Assembly: GCA_000434535.1 (NCBI GenBank)
Contig: FR878666.1
Span: forward strand, 1 to 13,321
DNA length: 13,321 nucleotides
Direction of reading: 5' to 3'
From: Collinsella sp. CAG:166
Lineage (GTDB): Bacteria > Actinomycetota > Coriobacteriia > Coriobacteriales > Coriobacteriaceae
Shown: positions 4,842 through 11,714 of the stretch, piece by piece
Numbering within the stretch: position 1 is the first letter of the stretch
How the letters are laid out: every line of letters starts with the position of its first letter
Notes under the pieces: generated by a model
The model's input: the letters and a program-made list of their open reading frames with translations, nothing else
What the model was told of the DNA's origin: nothing
Database searches by the model: none
Made by a program: the position numbers and the translations under genes

Positions 4842-7064
4842 ATGAAGATCATCAAGCGCAGCGGCACCGAGGTTGTCTTTGACATCGATAAGATCGTCAA
4901 TGCCATCCGTGCCGCAAACTTGGAGGTCGAGGAGAGCTCTCGTCTTACCGACCGCCAGGTGGTTTATGCGGCGCAAAACGTCGCCGAGGCATGCGAGAAC
5001 GCGGGCCACACCGTGTCGGTCGAGGAGATTCAGGATTTGGTCGAGGACGAGATCATGCGTCTCGACTGCTACGAGGTTGCCCGCCACTACATCATCTATC
5101 GCTATGTTCAGAGCCTGAAGCGCCAGAAGAACACGACCGATGACAAGATCCTGTCGCTGATCGAGTGCAACAACGAAGAGGTTAAGCAGGAGAACTCCAA
5201 CAAGAACCCGACCGTCAATTCCGTTCAGCGTGACTACATGGCCGGCGAGATCTCCAAGGACCTGACCCAGCGTGTGCTGCTGCCCCAGGAGATTGTGGAT
5301 GCTCACAATGAGGGTCTGATTCACTTCCATGATTCGGACTACTTTGCCCAGCACATGCATAACTGCGACCTGGTGAACCTGGAGGATATGCTCCAGAACG
5401 GTACTGTTATTTCGGGCACGCTGATCGAGAAGCCGCACAGCTTCTCGACTGCCTGCAACATCGCGACGCAGATCATCGCTCAGGTTGCTTCCTCCCAGTA
5501 CGGTGGCCAGTCGATTTCGCTGACCCATCTTGCCCCGTTCGTCGAGGTGAGCCGTCAAAAGATTCGCGGCGAGGTCGCCCGCGAGCTCGAGGAGCTTGGC
5601 GTTTCCGCATCTCCCGAAAAGGTCCGCGAGGTTGTTGAGGACCGCCTGCGTGACGAGATCCGTCGCGGCGTTCAGACGATTCAGTATCAGGTCGTGACCC
5701 TTATGACCACGAATGGCCAGGCGCCGTTCGTGACGGTCTTTATGTATCTCAATGAGGCCCGTACGCCCCAGGAGAAGCACGACCTTGCCATGATTGTGGA
5801 GGAGACGCTTCGTCAGCGCTATGAGGGCGTTAAGAACGAAGCCGGCGTGTGGATCACCCCGGCGTTCCCCAAGCTCATCTACGTGCTCGAGGACGATAAC
5901 GTTCACGAGAATTCCCCGTACTTCTACCTGACCCAGCTGGCTGCTAAGTGCACCGCCAAGCGCATGGTGCCCGACTACATCTCCGAGAAGAAGATGCGCG
6001 AGCTCAAGCTGTCGAAGGGCGAGACCGCGGGCAACGGCGACTGCTATACCTGCATGGGTTGCCGCAGCTTCCTGACGCCCGACCGCTCCGGTAACGGATT
6101 TAACAACGTGGCCAACGCGCTGAACTATGACCCGAACAAGCCCAAGTACTACGGTCGCTTTAACCAGGGCGTTGTGACCATCAACCTGCCCGATGTCGCG
6201 CTGAGCTCGCATCAGGACATGGATAAGTTCTGGAAGATCTTCGATGAGCGCCTTGAGCTGTGCCACCGTGCCCTGCTGTGCCGTCATGAGCGCCTGATGG
6301 GTACGCTTTCTGACGCCGCACCGATTCTGTGGCAGTACGGCGCCCTCGCTCGTCTGAAGAAGGGCGAGACAATCGATAAGCTGCTCGTGGGCGGATACTC
6401 CACCATCAGCCTGGGCTATGCCGGCCTGTATGAGTGCGTCAAGTACATGACGGGCCACAGCCACACCGAGAAGGAGGGCACGCCGTTTGCCATGGCCGTC
6501 ATGCAGCGCATGAACGACAAGTGCGCCGAGTGGAAGGCCGAAAGCGATATTGACTTCTCGCTGTACGGTACCCCGCTTGAGTCGACGACCTACAAGTTCG
6601 CCAAGTGCCTGCAGCGTCGTTTTGGCATCATCCCGGGCGTGACGGACAAGGGCTACATCACCAACAGCTACCACGTCCACGTGTCCGAGGAGATCGACGC
6701 ATTCGACAAGCTCAAGTTCGAGGGTATGTTCCAGCAGCTTTCGCCGGGCGGTGCCATCTCCTACGTCGAGGTTCCCAACATGCAGGACAACCTCAAGGCT
6801 GTCATTCGCGTGATGCAGTACATCTACGACAACATCATGTACGCCGAGCTCAACACCAAGAGCGACTACTGCCAGGTGTGCGGCTACGACGGTGAGATCA
6901 AGATTGTCGAGGATGACGGCAAGCTGGTGTGGGAGTGCCCCAATTGCGGCAATCGTGACCAGGAGAAGATGAATGTCGCCCGTCGCACGTGCGGTTACAT
7001 CGGTACCCAGTTCTGGAACCAGGGTCGAACCGAGGAGATCCGCGACCGCGTGCTGCATCTCTAA
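4842..7064 (+). CDS. nrdD: Anaerobic (class III) ribonucleoside-triphosphate reductase
   Basis: A 740-residue glycyl radical enzyme that reduces ribonucleoside triphosphates to dNTPs under anoxic conditions. Residues 1-92 form an ATP-cone for allosteric control by ATP/dATP (MKIIKRSGTEVVFDIDKI at the start). The catalytic barrel follows, with ACNIATQIIAQVASSQYGG and the cysteine-rich segment C401-YTC404-MGC407-RS. Near the C-terminus C677-x2-C680 and C699-x2-C702 form the zinc site. RRTCGYIG holds the radical glycine, G718, followed by the typical tail EEIRDRVLHL. The start at 4842 has AAAGAGG 7 bases upstream; the earlier GTG/ATG-like options lack support. It is regulated by the tandem NrdR boxes at 4570-4617. 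Its activase nrdG lies 427 bp downstream, an unusually wide gap for this pair. Confidence 0.98.
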   Translation: MKIIKRSGTEVVFDIDKIVNAIRAANLEVEESSRLTDRQVVYAAQNVAEACENAGHTVSVEEIQDLVEDEIMRLDCYEVARHYIIYRYVQSLKRQKNTTDDKILSLIECNNEEVKQENSNKNPTVNSVQRDYMAGEISKDLTQRVLLPQEIVDAHNEGLIHFHDSDYFAQHMHNCDLVNLEDMLQNGTVISGTLIEKPHSFSTACNIATQIIAQVASSQYGGQSISLTHLAPFVEVSRQKIRGEVARELEELGVSASPEKVREVVEDRLRDEIRRGVQTIQYQVVTLMTTNGQAPFVTVFMYLNEARTPQEKHDLAMIVEETLRQRYEGVKNEAGVWITPAFPKLIYVLEDDNVHENSPYFYLTQLAAKCTAKRMVPDYISEKKMRELKLSKGETAGNGDCYTCMGCRSFLTPDRSGNGFNNVANALNYDPNKPKYYGRFNQGVVTINLPDVALSSHQDMDKFWKIFDERLELCHRALLCRHERLMGTLSDAAPILWQYGALARLKKGETIDKLLVGGYSTISLGYAGLYECVKYMTGHSHTEKEGTPFAMAVMQRMNDKCAEWKAESDIDFSLYGTPLESTTYKFAKCLQRRFGIIPGVTDKGYITNSYHVHVSEEIDAFDKLKFEGMFQQLSPGGAISYVEVPNMQDNLKAVIRVMQYIYDNIMYAELNTKSDYCQVCGYDGEIKIVEDDGKLVWECPNCGNRDQEKMNVARRTCGYIGTQFWNQGRTEEIRDRVLHL

Positions 7065-7075
7065 TACCGCTCCGG

Positions 7076-7214
7076 GGCTGAACCGAGAGGGCCGCTTGGG
7101 CATTTGCTCGCTATTTCGGACAGTCCTGCGCAAGACGAAGGCCACATTAAGTGGCCTTCTTTGCGTGCGGAACTCATATCGAGCAAATGCCCAAGCGGCC
7201 CTCTCGGTTCAGCC
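7076..7214. repeat. 139-bp near-palindrome with perfect 35-bp arms, downstream of nrdD
   Basis: The left arm 7076-7110 (begins GGCTGAACCGAGAGG, ends CATTTGCTCG) is the exact reverse complement of 7180-7214. The 69 bp between them contain a second perfect inverted repeat (7137-7159), so the entire RNA would fold into one long, partly interrupted hairpin. It begins 11 bp after the nrdD stop codon. Similarity continues past the perfect arms: after an equal 14-bp gap on both sides, the end of nrdD resembles the inverted sequence at 7229-7259. There is no transposase gene and no obvious target-site duplication. Confidence 0.95.
7137..7163 (+). terminator. Central terminator-like hairpin downstream of nrdD
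   Basis: GAAGGCCAC (7137-7145) and GTGGCCTTC (7151-7159) form a perfect 9-bp stem with loop ATTAA, followed by TTTG. The outer bases GCGCAA and TTGCGT can prolong it. It is likely the intrinsic terminator of nrdD, although the U tract is short. It sits at the centre of the larger palindrome at 7076-7214. Confidence 0.65.
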
Positions 7215-7228
7215 AAGTTGACGTAGCT

Positions 7229-7259
7229 GAGATGCAGCGCGCGGCCTGCTCGCTCCTCG
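7229..7259 (-). pseudogene. Diverged inverted copy of the nrdD 3' end (fragment)
   Basis: Read on the minus strand, this stretch encodes EERAGRALHL in the same register in which nrdD ends EEIRDRVLHL. At DNA level 23 of 31 bases match the nrdD terminus (7031-7061) in inverted orientation, including blocks of 10 and 7 identical bases, without gaps. The distance from the perfect palindrome arm is 14 bp on both sides. It is not a gene; it looks like the outer, decayed part of an inverted duplication whose inner part is the 35-bp arm. The rest of 7260-7392 shows no gene; TATACT at 7351-7356 could be a -10 element for nrdG but lacks a good -35. Confidence 0.5.
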
Positions 7260-7392
7260 AAGTTCTTAGCGGAAATAATTCGAGCTGCAGCTGCGATTTA
7301 CTTGCGATAGCGGTTGAGCTGCAACAAAGTTTTTATTGGACCTCGAACCCTATACTCGATGTTCGCTTCGTTCATTGAGTTACCCTTTGCAT

Positions 7393-7476
7393 GAGGCCGG
7401 GGCATATCGTCCCGCCCGCAGTTTCGCAGGCCGAAGGCCGAGAATGTTTGAGGACGGGATGATATGTCCCGGCCTC
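7393..7476 (+). promoter_or_regulatory. Long hairpin in the nrdG leader
   Basis: Bases 7393-7414 pair with 7455-7476 over 22 continuous base pairs (GAGGCCGGGGCATA at the 5' foot, TATGTCCCGGCCTC at the 3' foot). Two of the pairs are G-U, which are only stable in the plus-strand transcript, so the structure seems selected as nrdG-sense RNA. The 40-nt apex contains a smaller GGCC-GAA-GGCC element. The stem ends 2 bases before GGGAGA, the nrdG ribosome binding site. It lacks a T tract. Possible roles are mRNA stabilisation, control of translation, or simply a dispersed intergenic repeat. Confidence 0.8.
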
Positions 7477-7491
7477 CCGGGAGAGTTACCT

Positions 7492-8073
7492 ATGAACTAC
7501 GCGAACATTAAGTATTTCGACATTGCTGATGGGGAAGGCGTTCGTACTTCTCTGTTTGTGAGCGGGTGCCGTCGCGGGTGCAAGAATTGCTTTAACTCCG
7601 TCGCGTGGGACTTTGCTGCGGGCGAGCCGTTCGATCGCGCCGTCGAGGACAAAATTATCGAGAGTCTCGATCATCCCTTTATCGATGGCCTGACGATTCT
7701 GGGTGGCGAGCCCATGGAGCCCGAGAATCAGGCGGGGCTTGTTGACTTTATCGAACGCGTGCGTGCGGCCTATCCCGCGGGGTCGGGCAAGACCATTTGG
7801 TGCTTTACCGGCGACGTGCTCGAGGAGCTTATGCCGGGTGGTCGTCACCATACCGAGGCGACGGACCGTATCCTTGCCTGCCTCGATATGTTGGTGGATG
7901 GCCCGTTTGTTCAGGATCTGTACGATATCTCATTGCGTTTTAGGGGCTCGAGCAATCAGCGCGTGATTGATATGAACGCCACGCGCGCCCGTGCTGTGCG
8001 CGAGGGCGTTGCGCTTTGCGACGCTGTGGAGCTTTGGCGGGACGATCCGGTCTATTCGACCCATACTATGTAG
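7492..8073 (+). CDS. nrdG: Anaerobic ribonucleotide reductase activating protein (radical SAM)
   Basis: A 193-residue radical SAM activase that uses a [4Fe-4S] cluster and S-adenosylmethionine to generate the glycyl radical on NrdD. The cluster motif is C26-x3-C30-x2-C33 (SGCRRGCKNCFN), and LGGEPMEP supplies the SAM-binding GGE motif. Start chosen at the ATG 8 bases after GGGAGA (7478-7483); the open frame reaches further upstream through the hairpin, but those residues do not resemble the family, whose members begin near the MNYANIKYFDI sequence. Length is usual. It is separated from nrdD by a terminator-like palindrome and may therefore have its own promoter. Confidence 0.96.
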   Translation: MNYANIKYFDIADGEGVRTSLFVSGCRRGCKNCFNSVAWDFAAGEPFDRAVEDKIIESLDHPFIDGLTILGGEPMEPENQAGLVDFIERVRAAYPAGSGKTIWCFTGDVLEELMPGGRHHTEATDRILACLDMLVDGPFVQDLYDISLRFRGSSNQRVIDMNATRARAVREGVALCDAVELWRDDPVYSTHTM

Positions 8074-8139
8074 CTTGTGGCCGATGCCAAAGGGCGTGGT
8101 ACCATAGCGCGAACGCAAAATCGGAAAAGTGAGGCCCAG

Positions 8140-8697
8140 ATGGTCGATCAGGAAAAAGTCGAGGCCGCCATTAAGCTGTTGCTTGAGGGCATAGGCGAGG
8201 ACCCAACTCGTGAGGGCCTGCTGGAGACCCCGGCGCGCGTTGCCCGTATGTATGGTGAGATCGCCGGTGGTATGGACCAGAGTGCCGAGGAGCACCTGTC
8301 CAAAACCTTTGCCGTCGCTTCGAACGATTTGGTTATCGAGCGCGACATCACGTTTTACTCGCTGTGCGAGCATCATCTGCTGCCGTTTTACGGCAAGGCT
8401 GCCATTGGCTATATCCCCAACGGCCGTGTCGCAGGGCTTTCCAAGCTCGCCCGCACGGTTGAGGTTTATGCCCGCCGTCTACAGCTGCAGGAGCAGCTGT
8501 GTGCGCAGGTTGCCGACGCTCTCATGGATTATCTCGCTCCCCAGGGAGCGATTGTGCTCATGGAAGCCGAGCATATGTGTATGACCATGCGCGGCGTGCA
8601 AAAGCCTGGCACCAAGACCGTGACGCTCGCTCGCCGCGGCGTCTTTGAGACCGATCCCGCGCTCGAGGAGCGTTTCTTTAGGATGCTGGGACGCTAA
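8140..8697 (+). CDS. folE: GTP cyclohydrolase I
   Basis: A 185-residue homodecameric-type enzyme converting GTP to 7,8-dihydroneopterin triphosphate, the first step of tetrahydrofolate synthesis. Family motifs: DPTREGLLETPARVARMY near the N-terminus, FYSLCEHHLLPFYG with zinc ligands C76 and H79, and MCMTMRGVQKPG with third ligand C147. The ATG at 8140 has GTGAGG 5 bases before it; a GTG at 8077 would add 21 residues without family similarity. It lies 66 bp after nrdG and 2 bp before the HD-domain gene, which is clearly co-transcribed. A weak promoter (TTGTGG ... TACCAT at 8100-8105, 19-bp spacing) may lie in the gap. Confidence 0.97.
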   Translation: MVDQEKVEAAIKLLLEGIGEDPTREGLLETPARVARMYGEIAGGMDQSAEEHLSKTFAVASNDLVIERDITFYSLCEHHLLPFYGKAAIGYIPNGRVAGLSKLARTVEVYARRLQLQEQLCAQVADALMDYLAPQGAIVLMEAEHMCMTMRGVQKPGTKTVTLARRGVFETDPALEERFFRMLGR

Positions 8698-8699
8698 CT

Positions 8700-9281
8700 A
8701 TGAGAGTCGTCAACGACTTTGCATCGAAGACCGATGAGGGGACGTCGCGTCGCGGCTTTATGGCTTCGGGCTTGGCCCCCTTTGGTGCCATGCCTCGCAT
8801 TGATTACATTTGTGCCAACGGGCTGTTCCGGCGGCATCTGGGCAACATTGCGCAGTTGGAATCGGGGCGCATCTTCTGCCGCCACGGTATTGACCACCTG
8901 CTGGATGTCTCTCGCATTATGTGGATCAAGAATCTCGAGGAGCAGCTCGAATTTGACCGCGAGGTCATCTACGCCACGGCACTTCTTCACGATATCGGCA
9001 AAGATGAACAGTATGAATCGGGTATATCCCATGATGTTGCAAGCGAACGCGTCGCTGATGCGATTCTCGGCGGCATGCCCGATGACGTGGCGTTTGAGCC
9101 GGCCGATGCCGCAGCCATTAAGACGGCCATTCTGGGCCATCGAAAGCTGCGCGTGAACAGCCAACCGCTTGAGCGTCTGCTCTATGCAGCCGACAAAGCG
9201 TCGCGCGCCTGCTTTGCATGCCCCGCGCGCAATGCTTGCAACTGGAGCGATGATAAAAAGAACCTGTCGATTCGCGTGTAG
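8700..9281 (+). CDS. HD-domain phosphohydrolase within the folate cluster
   Basis: A 193-residue protein with the HD-superfamily metal site: H62 (RHGIDH), H97-D98 in LLHDIGKDE, H147 in ILGHRK and D165 in AADKAS. A cysteine cluster C171-x2-C174-x5-C180 followed by NWSDDKKN closes the protein. The ATG is 2 bp after the folE stop codon. The first 30 residues are not part of the fold, so translation might instead begin at an internal ATG (8760 or 8790), but none has a better ribosome binding site. HD-domain genes next to folE recur in Gram-positive folate operons, to my recollection. The step from dihydroneopterin triphosphate to dihydroneopterin has no other candidate here, so this enzyme could supply it; that is a hypothesis. 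Confidence 0.85.
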   Translation: MRVVNDFASKTDEGTSRRGFMASGLAPFGAMPRIDYICANGLFRRHLGNIAQLESGRIFCRHGIDHLLDVSRIMWIKNLEEQLEFDREVIYATALLHDIGKDEQYESGISHDVASERVADAILGGMPDDVAFEPADAAAIKTAILGHRKLRVNSQPLERLLYAADKASRACFACPARNACNWSDDKKNLSIRV

Positions 9282-9324
9282 TTAGTTTGCGCGGTCGGGG
9301 TTCTAAACGAAGGAGACGATCGCG

Positions 9325-9810
9325 ATGAGCAACAAGAAACTGCCCGAGAATGCAACCAAGACTGAAGGCGCCGAGCTCGCCCGCCGTGGAAGGGGCGAAA
9401 TATCCACCGCAACGGCGGTGCCCCACGTGAGCTATGACGACCTTCGCCATGCCGACCGCATCACCGTTGAAGGTCTTGAGGTTTTTGCTAACCATGGCGT
9501 GTATCCCGAAGAGAACGCGCTGGGCCAGAAGTTCATCGTGTCCTTGGTACTCTATGCCGACCTGCGTGCAGCGGGGGAGCACGATAACCTGGACGCCTCG
9601 ATTGACTATGGCTCGGTGTGCCACGATGTCGATGGCTATCTGCGCGAGCATACGTTTAAGCTCATCGAGGCTGCAGCCGAGGGTGTGGCCCAGATGCTGC
9701 TGCGTCGTTACCCCCTGCTGCTTGGCGTGCGTGTTAAGCTCGATAAGCCTTGGGCTCCCGTCGGTCTTCCCCTGGCAAGCTGCGGCGTCGAGATCGAGCG
9801 AGTGCGCTAG
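9325..9810 (+). CDS. folB: Dihydroneopterin aldolase
   Basis: A 161-residue protein; residues 44-161 match dihydroneopterin aldolase, which cleaves 7,8-dihydroneopterin to 6-hydroxymethyl-dihydropterin and glycolaldehyde. Landmarks: DRITVEGLEVFANHGVYPEE with E62/E63, the SIDYG motif with Y95, KLIEAAAEGVA, and VKLDKPWAPV with the catalytic lysine K141. The usual family length is about 120, so some 43 N-terminal residues are an unconserved, charged extension. The strong GAAGGAG at 9309-9315, 9 bases before the ATG at 9325, indicates that the extension is translated. It follows the HD gene by 43 bp; folP and folK, its usual partners, are absent. The gene ends only 6 bp from the convergent metallopeptidase gene. 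Confidence 0.95.
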   Translation: MSNKKLPENATKTEGAELARRGRGEISTATAVPHVSYDDLRHADRITVEGLEVFANHGVYPEENALGQKFIVSLVLYADLRAAGEHDNLDASIDYGSVCHDVDGYLREHTFKLIEAAAEGVAQMLLRRYPLLLGVRVKLDKPWAPVGLPLASCGVEIERVR

Positions 9811-9816
9811 TCGACG

Positions 9817-10593
9817 CTAGAGCTTGTTGAGGGGTGGCCGCTTGAGCCGCTGCGACAGAGCCCTATTGTTGGGGCAGTACGTGTCGAGCAGGGCGTGAAA
9901 CCGCTGATTGTGGCTTGGCTCGAGCAAGTGGACGAGCTCGTGGGCGACAACCATGTCGAGGCATTCGACAGGGTAGGCGGCGAGCTCGCGCGCGATGCGA
10001 ATGGCGCCGGTTTTGGGTGTGCATGAGCCCCAGCGCGTCTTCATACTGCGTACGGAAACGCGGGAAACGGCGATACCCATTGCGATTTCGTATGCATGCA
10101 CCATATCGCGCAGCGCTGTGGTGACCTCGGATGCATAGAGCTGGTCGATGCGGGTCTGGAGCTCATCGGGCGTCAGGCCGTCGAGGATTGCGCGCCGCTC
10201 GGCCTGTAGGCGTTCGTTCGATTTGTCGGCGCCCATAAAACTTGCGAAGGTGGCCTGCTTGGGCCGCGGTGCGGGCGATGCAAAGTTGTGATCGAGCGCA
10301 TCTTGTACCGTGATGGGCTTGCCCCAAAGCGCAATGATGGACGAGGGACTGAGCGGCTCTCGCGCCGTCGCCTGATGTTGCTCACGCTGGTCAAGTCGGC
10401 TGATAATCCAGGCGCTGTTGCGCTTCACAAACGCTTCGATACGCTCGCGGCTGGCGCCGAGCGGTGCGCTGGCGTGGGCCTCACCGCTCGATGTGACGCG
10501 TAGGTTGAAGTTCTTGACGCGCTTTTTGGTAACGACGACGGGGATGGATGTGCCATCCGGTCGGGATACGGTAATCGTAAATTGCTGCGTCAA
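9817..10593 (-). CDS. YgjP/DUF45-type zinc metallopeptidase
   Basis: A 258-residue protein with the M48-like motif H218-E-L-V-H222-LLEPSH, the segment TRWGSCTPKTGAIRIARELAAYP ahead of it, and a tail FHALLDTYCPN; these are hallmarks of the YgjP-like family (often annotated M48 family or DUF45). The N-terminal half shows the usual small beta domain with KKRVKNFNLRV. No signal peptide or membrane helix is seen, so it is probably cytosolic; the substrate is unknown. The start is proposed as TTG at 10593 because GAAGGA lies 6 bases ahead (10600-10605 on the plus strand). A longer frame from TTG at 10656 would run through a strong hairpin and has no ribosome binding site. It follows the dipeptidase gene by 74 bp in the same direction. 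An insertion-like segment around residues 105-155 is poorly conserved. Confidence 0.85.
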   Translation of the reverse strand: MTQQFTITVSRPDGTSIPVVVTKKRVKNFNLRVTSSGEAHASAPLGASRERIEAFVKRNSAWIISRLDQREQHQATAREPLSPSSIIALWGKPITVQDALDHNFASPAPRPKQATFASFMGADKSNERLQAERRAILDGLTPDELQTRIDQLYASEVTTALRDMVHAYEIAMGIAVSRVSVRSMKTRWGSCTPKTGAIRIARELAAYPVECLDMVVAHELVHLLEPSHNQRFHALLDTYCPNNRALSQRLKRPPLNKL

Positions 10594-10616
10594 AAGCGGT
10601 CCTTCAGATTGGGGAC

Positions 10617-10650
10617 GGGCCGGCATGTCGACCGTTCGGCATACCGGCCC
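10617..10650. other. Intercistronic hairpin between dipeptidase and metallopeptidase genes
   Basis: GGGCCGGCATGTCG (10617-10630) and CGGCATACCGGCCC (10637-10650) form a 14-pair stem with a 6-base loop. On each strand one of the non-Watson-Crick positions is a G-U pair and the other a mismatch. No T tract follows on either strand, so it is not a classical terminator. It stands 12 bases before the ribosome binding site of the minus-strand metallopeptidase gene and could stabilise or divide the shared mRNA. Confidence 0.7.
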
Positions 10651-10667
10651 GCTCAAGGGATGTGAAA

Positions 10668-11681
10668 TTAATAGCGCTCAAAGAAGGCAAGCGCGTTGTC
10701 GCTGCAGAGCTTTTGCATCACGGTCTTGCCAAAATGCTTGGAAAGCATGTTCTGGAACTCGGGCATCTTGCTGGCATCGGAGAGGAAAGCGGGCACCGTG
10801 GCACCGTCCCAGTCGCCGCCGAGCGCGATGGCGTCCTCGCCGCCCAGGTCGAGCCAGTGCTCGATATGTGCCGCCAGCTGGTCGAAGGTGACGTCTGCAG
10901 CGGTCTCGTCGGTTGCGTCGTTGGAAAGGAACTCGCTGCAGTAGTTGAGGCCGACGATACCGCCCATGTCGCGAATGGTGCGGAACTGGTCGTCGGTGAG
11001 ATTGCGCTTGACGCCGCAGACGGTGCGGGAGTTGGAGTGGCTGGCGACGAAGGGGCGCGTGGCGTGGGCGACAACCTCGTCAAAGCACTCATCGTTGAGG
11101 TGGGAGACGTCGAGTACCATACCGGCGTGCTCCATCTGCGTAAGTGCCTCGATGCCGGCGGCGGTGAGGCCGGCGTGGGTATCGTGTCCGCTCGCGAGCG
11201 GTCCCTGCGCATTCCAGCTGAGCGATGACATGAGTACGCCCAAGCTCTTGAGCACCTCGATCAGCGCGGGGTCCTCGGCAAAGAACGTGGCGTTTTCGAT
11301 GGTGTGGATGCAGGCGACCTTGCCGTCTTTGAGCGCGGGGCGAATGTCTGCCGCGCTGCGTACGTTGACCATGCGGTCGTGGTTGAGCATTGCCTGGCCG
11401 CTCATATGCGCCATGATCTGCGCCTGGAAGCGCGCGGCGTGGGCGGTGGGAATCTCATCGGGGACAAACGTGGCGAAGCACTGTGCCCATGGCGTGTTGC
11501 CGATCTTTGCGAGCGAGATGGCGCAGGCGTTGCCCTCGATGAGGTCGAAATCTTGCGGATGCGTTTCGTCGCCGGGGAAATAACCGTCGGTGCCGGCGGT
11601 AAAGCGCAGGTCGAGATCGAGCGTGGCCCAGCCGATGCGGTCGGCGGTGTCGCAGTGTAGGTCAAATACGGGATATGCCAT
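10668..11681 (-). CDS. Membrane-dipeptidase-like peptidase, family M19
   Basis: A 337-residue binuclear zinc dipeptidase of the renal dipeptidase family, which cleaves dipeptides, often including D-amino acid or dehydro forms. Zinc-site residues are visible: FDLHCDT with H9 and D11, the bridging glutamate E129 in IHTIENA, H194 in LDVSHLND, H215 in ASHSNSR and D290/D292 in GGDWDGA. Start at the ATG at 11681 preceded by a strong GGAGG (11686-11690 on the plus strand); a longer frame from 11711 adds ten residues before the conserved start. No signal peptide, so it acts in the cytoplasm, unlike the mammalian enzyme. It is first in a probable two-gene minus-strand operon and divergent from slyD. 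Confidence 0.95.
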   Translation of the reverse strand: MAYPVFDLHCDTADRIGWATLDLDLRFTAGTDGYFPGDETHPQDFDLIEGNACAISLAKIGNTPWAQCFATFVPDEIPTAHAARFQAQIMAHMSGQAMLNHDRMVNVRSAADIRPALKDGKVACIHTIENATFFAEDPALIEVLKSLGVLMSSLSWNAQGPLASGHDTHAGLTAAGIEALTQMEHAGMVLDVSHLNDECFDEVVAHATRPFVASHSNSRTVCGVKRNLTDDQFRTIRDMGGIVGLNYCSEFLSNDATDETAADVTFDQLAAHIEHWLDLGGEDAIALGGDWDGATVPAFLSDASKMPEFQNMLSKHFGKTVMQKLCSDNALAFFERY

Positions 11682-11714
11682 GGTTCCTCCGGTTGCAGCG
11701 TTTCTTTGCAAACT

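Noticed and set aside
4818..7145. A 775-codon open frame antisense to nrdD
   Set aside because: It mirrors nrdD in a frame kept open by GC-biased codon use, is rich in Leu, Val and Ala, has no recognisable domain and no ribosome binding site, and its end merely enters the palindrome. nrdD itself is unequivocal.
7061..7177. A 38-codon minus-strand frame inside the palindrome
   Set aside because: The open frame follows from the symmetric repeat; there is no ribosome binding site and it overlaps the nrdD stop codon. It may recur wherever the repeat occurs, but that does not make it a gene.
7076..7214. Insertion sequence or CRISPR element
   Set aside because: No transposase frame, no target-site duplication and no regularly spaced repeats; it is a single inverted repeat with a terminator-like centre.
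8074..8139. Tetrahydrofolate riboswitch upstream of folE
   Set aside because: The gap is only 66 bp and shows none of the conserved THF-riboswitch sequence or paired elements that I know.
8748..8793. Twin-arginine-like motif SRRGFM near the N-terminus of the HD protein
   Set aside because: The following hydrophobic stretch is very short and there is no clear cleavage site. An HD phosphohydrolase in a folate operon is expected in the cytoplasm.
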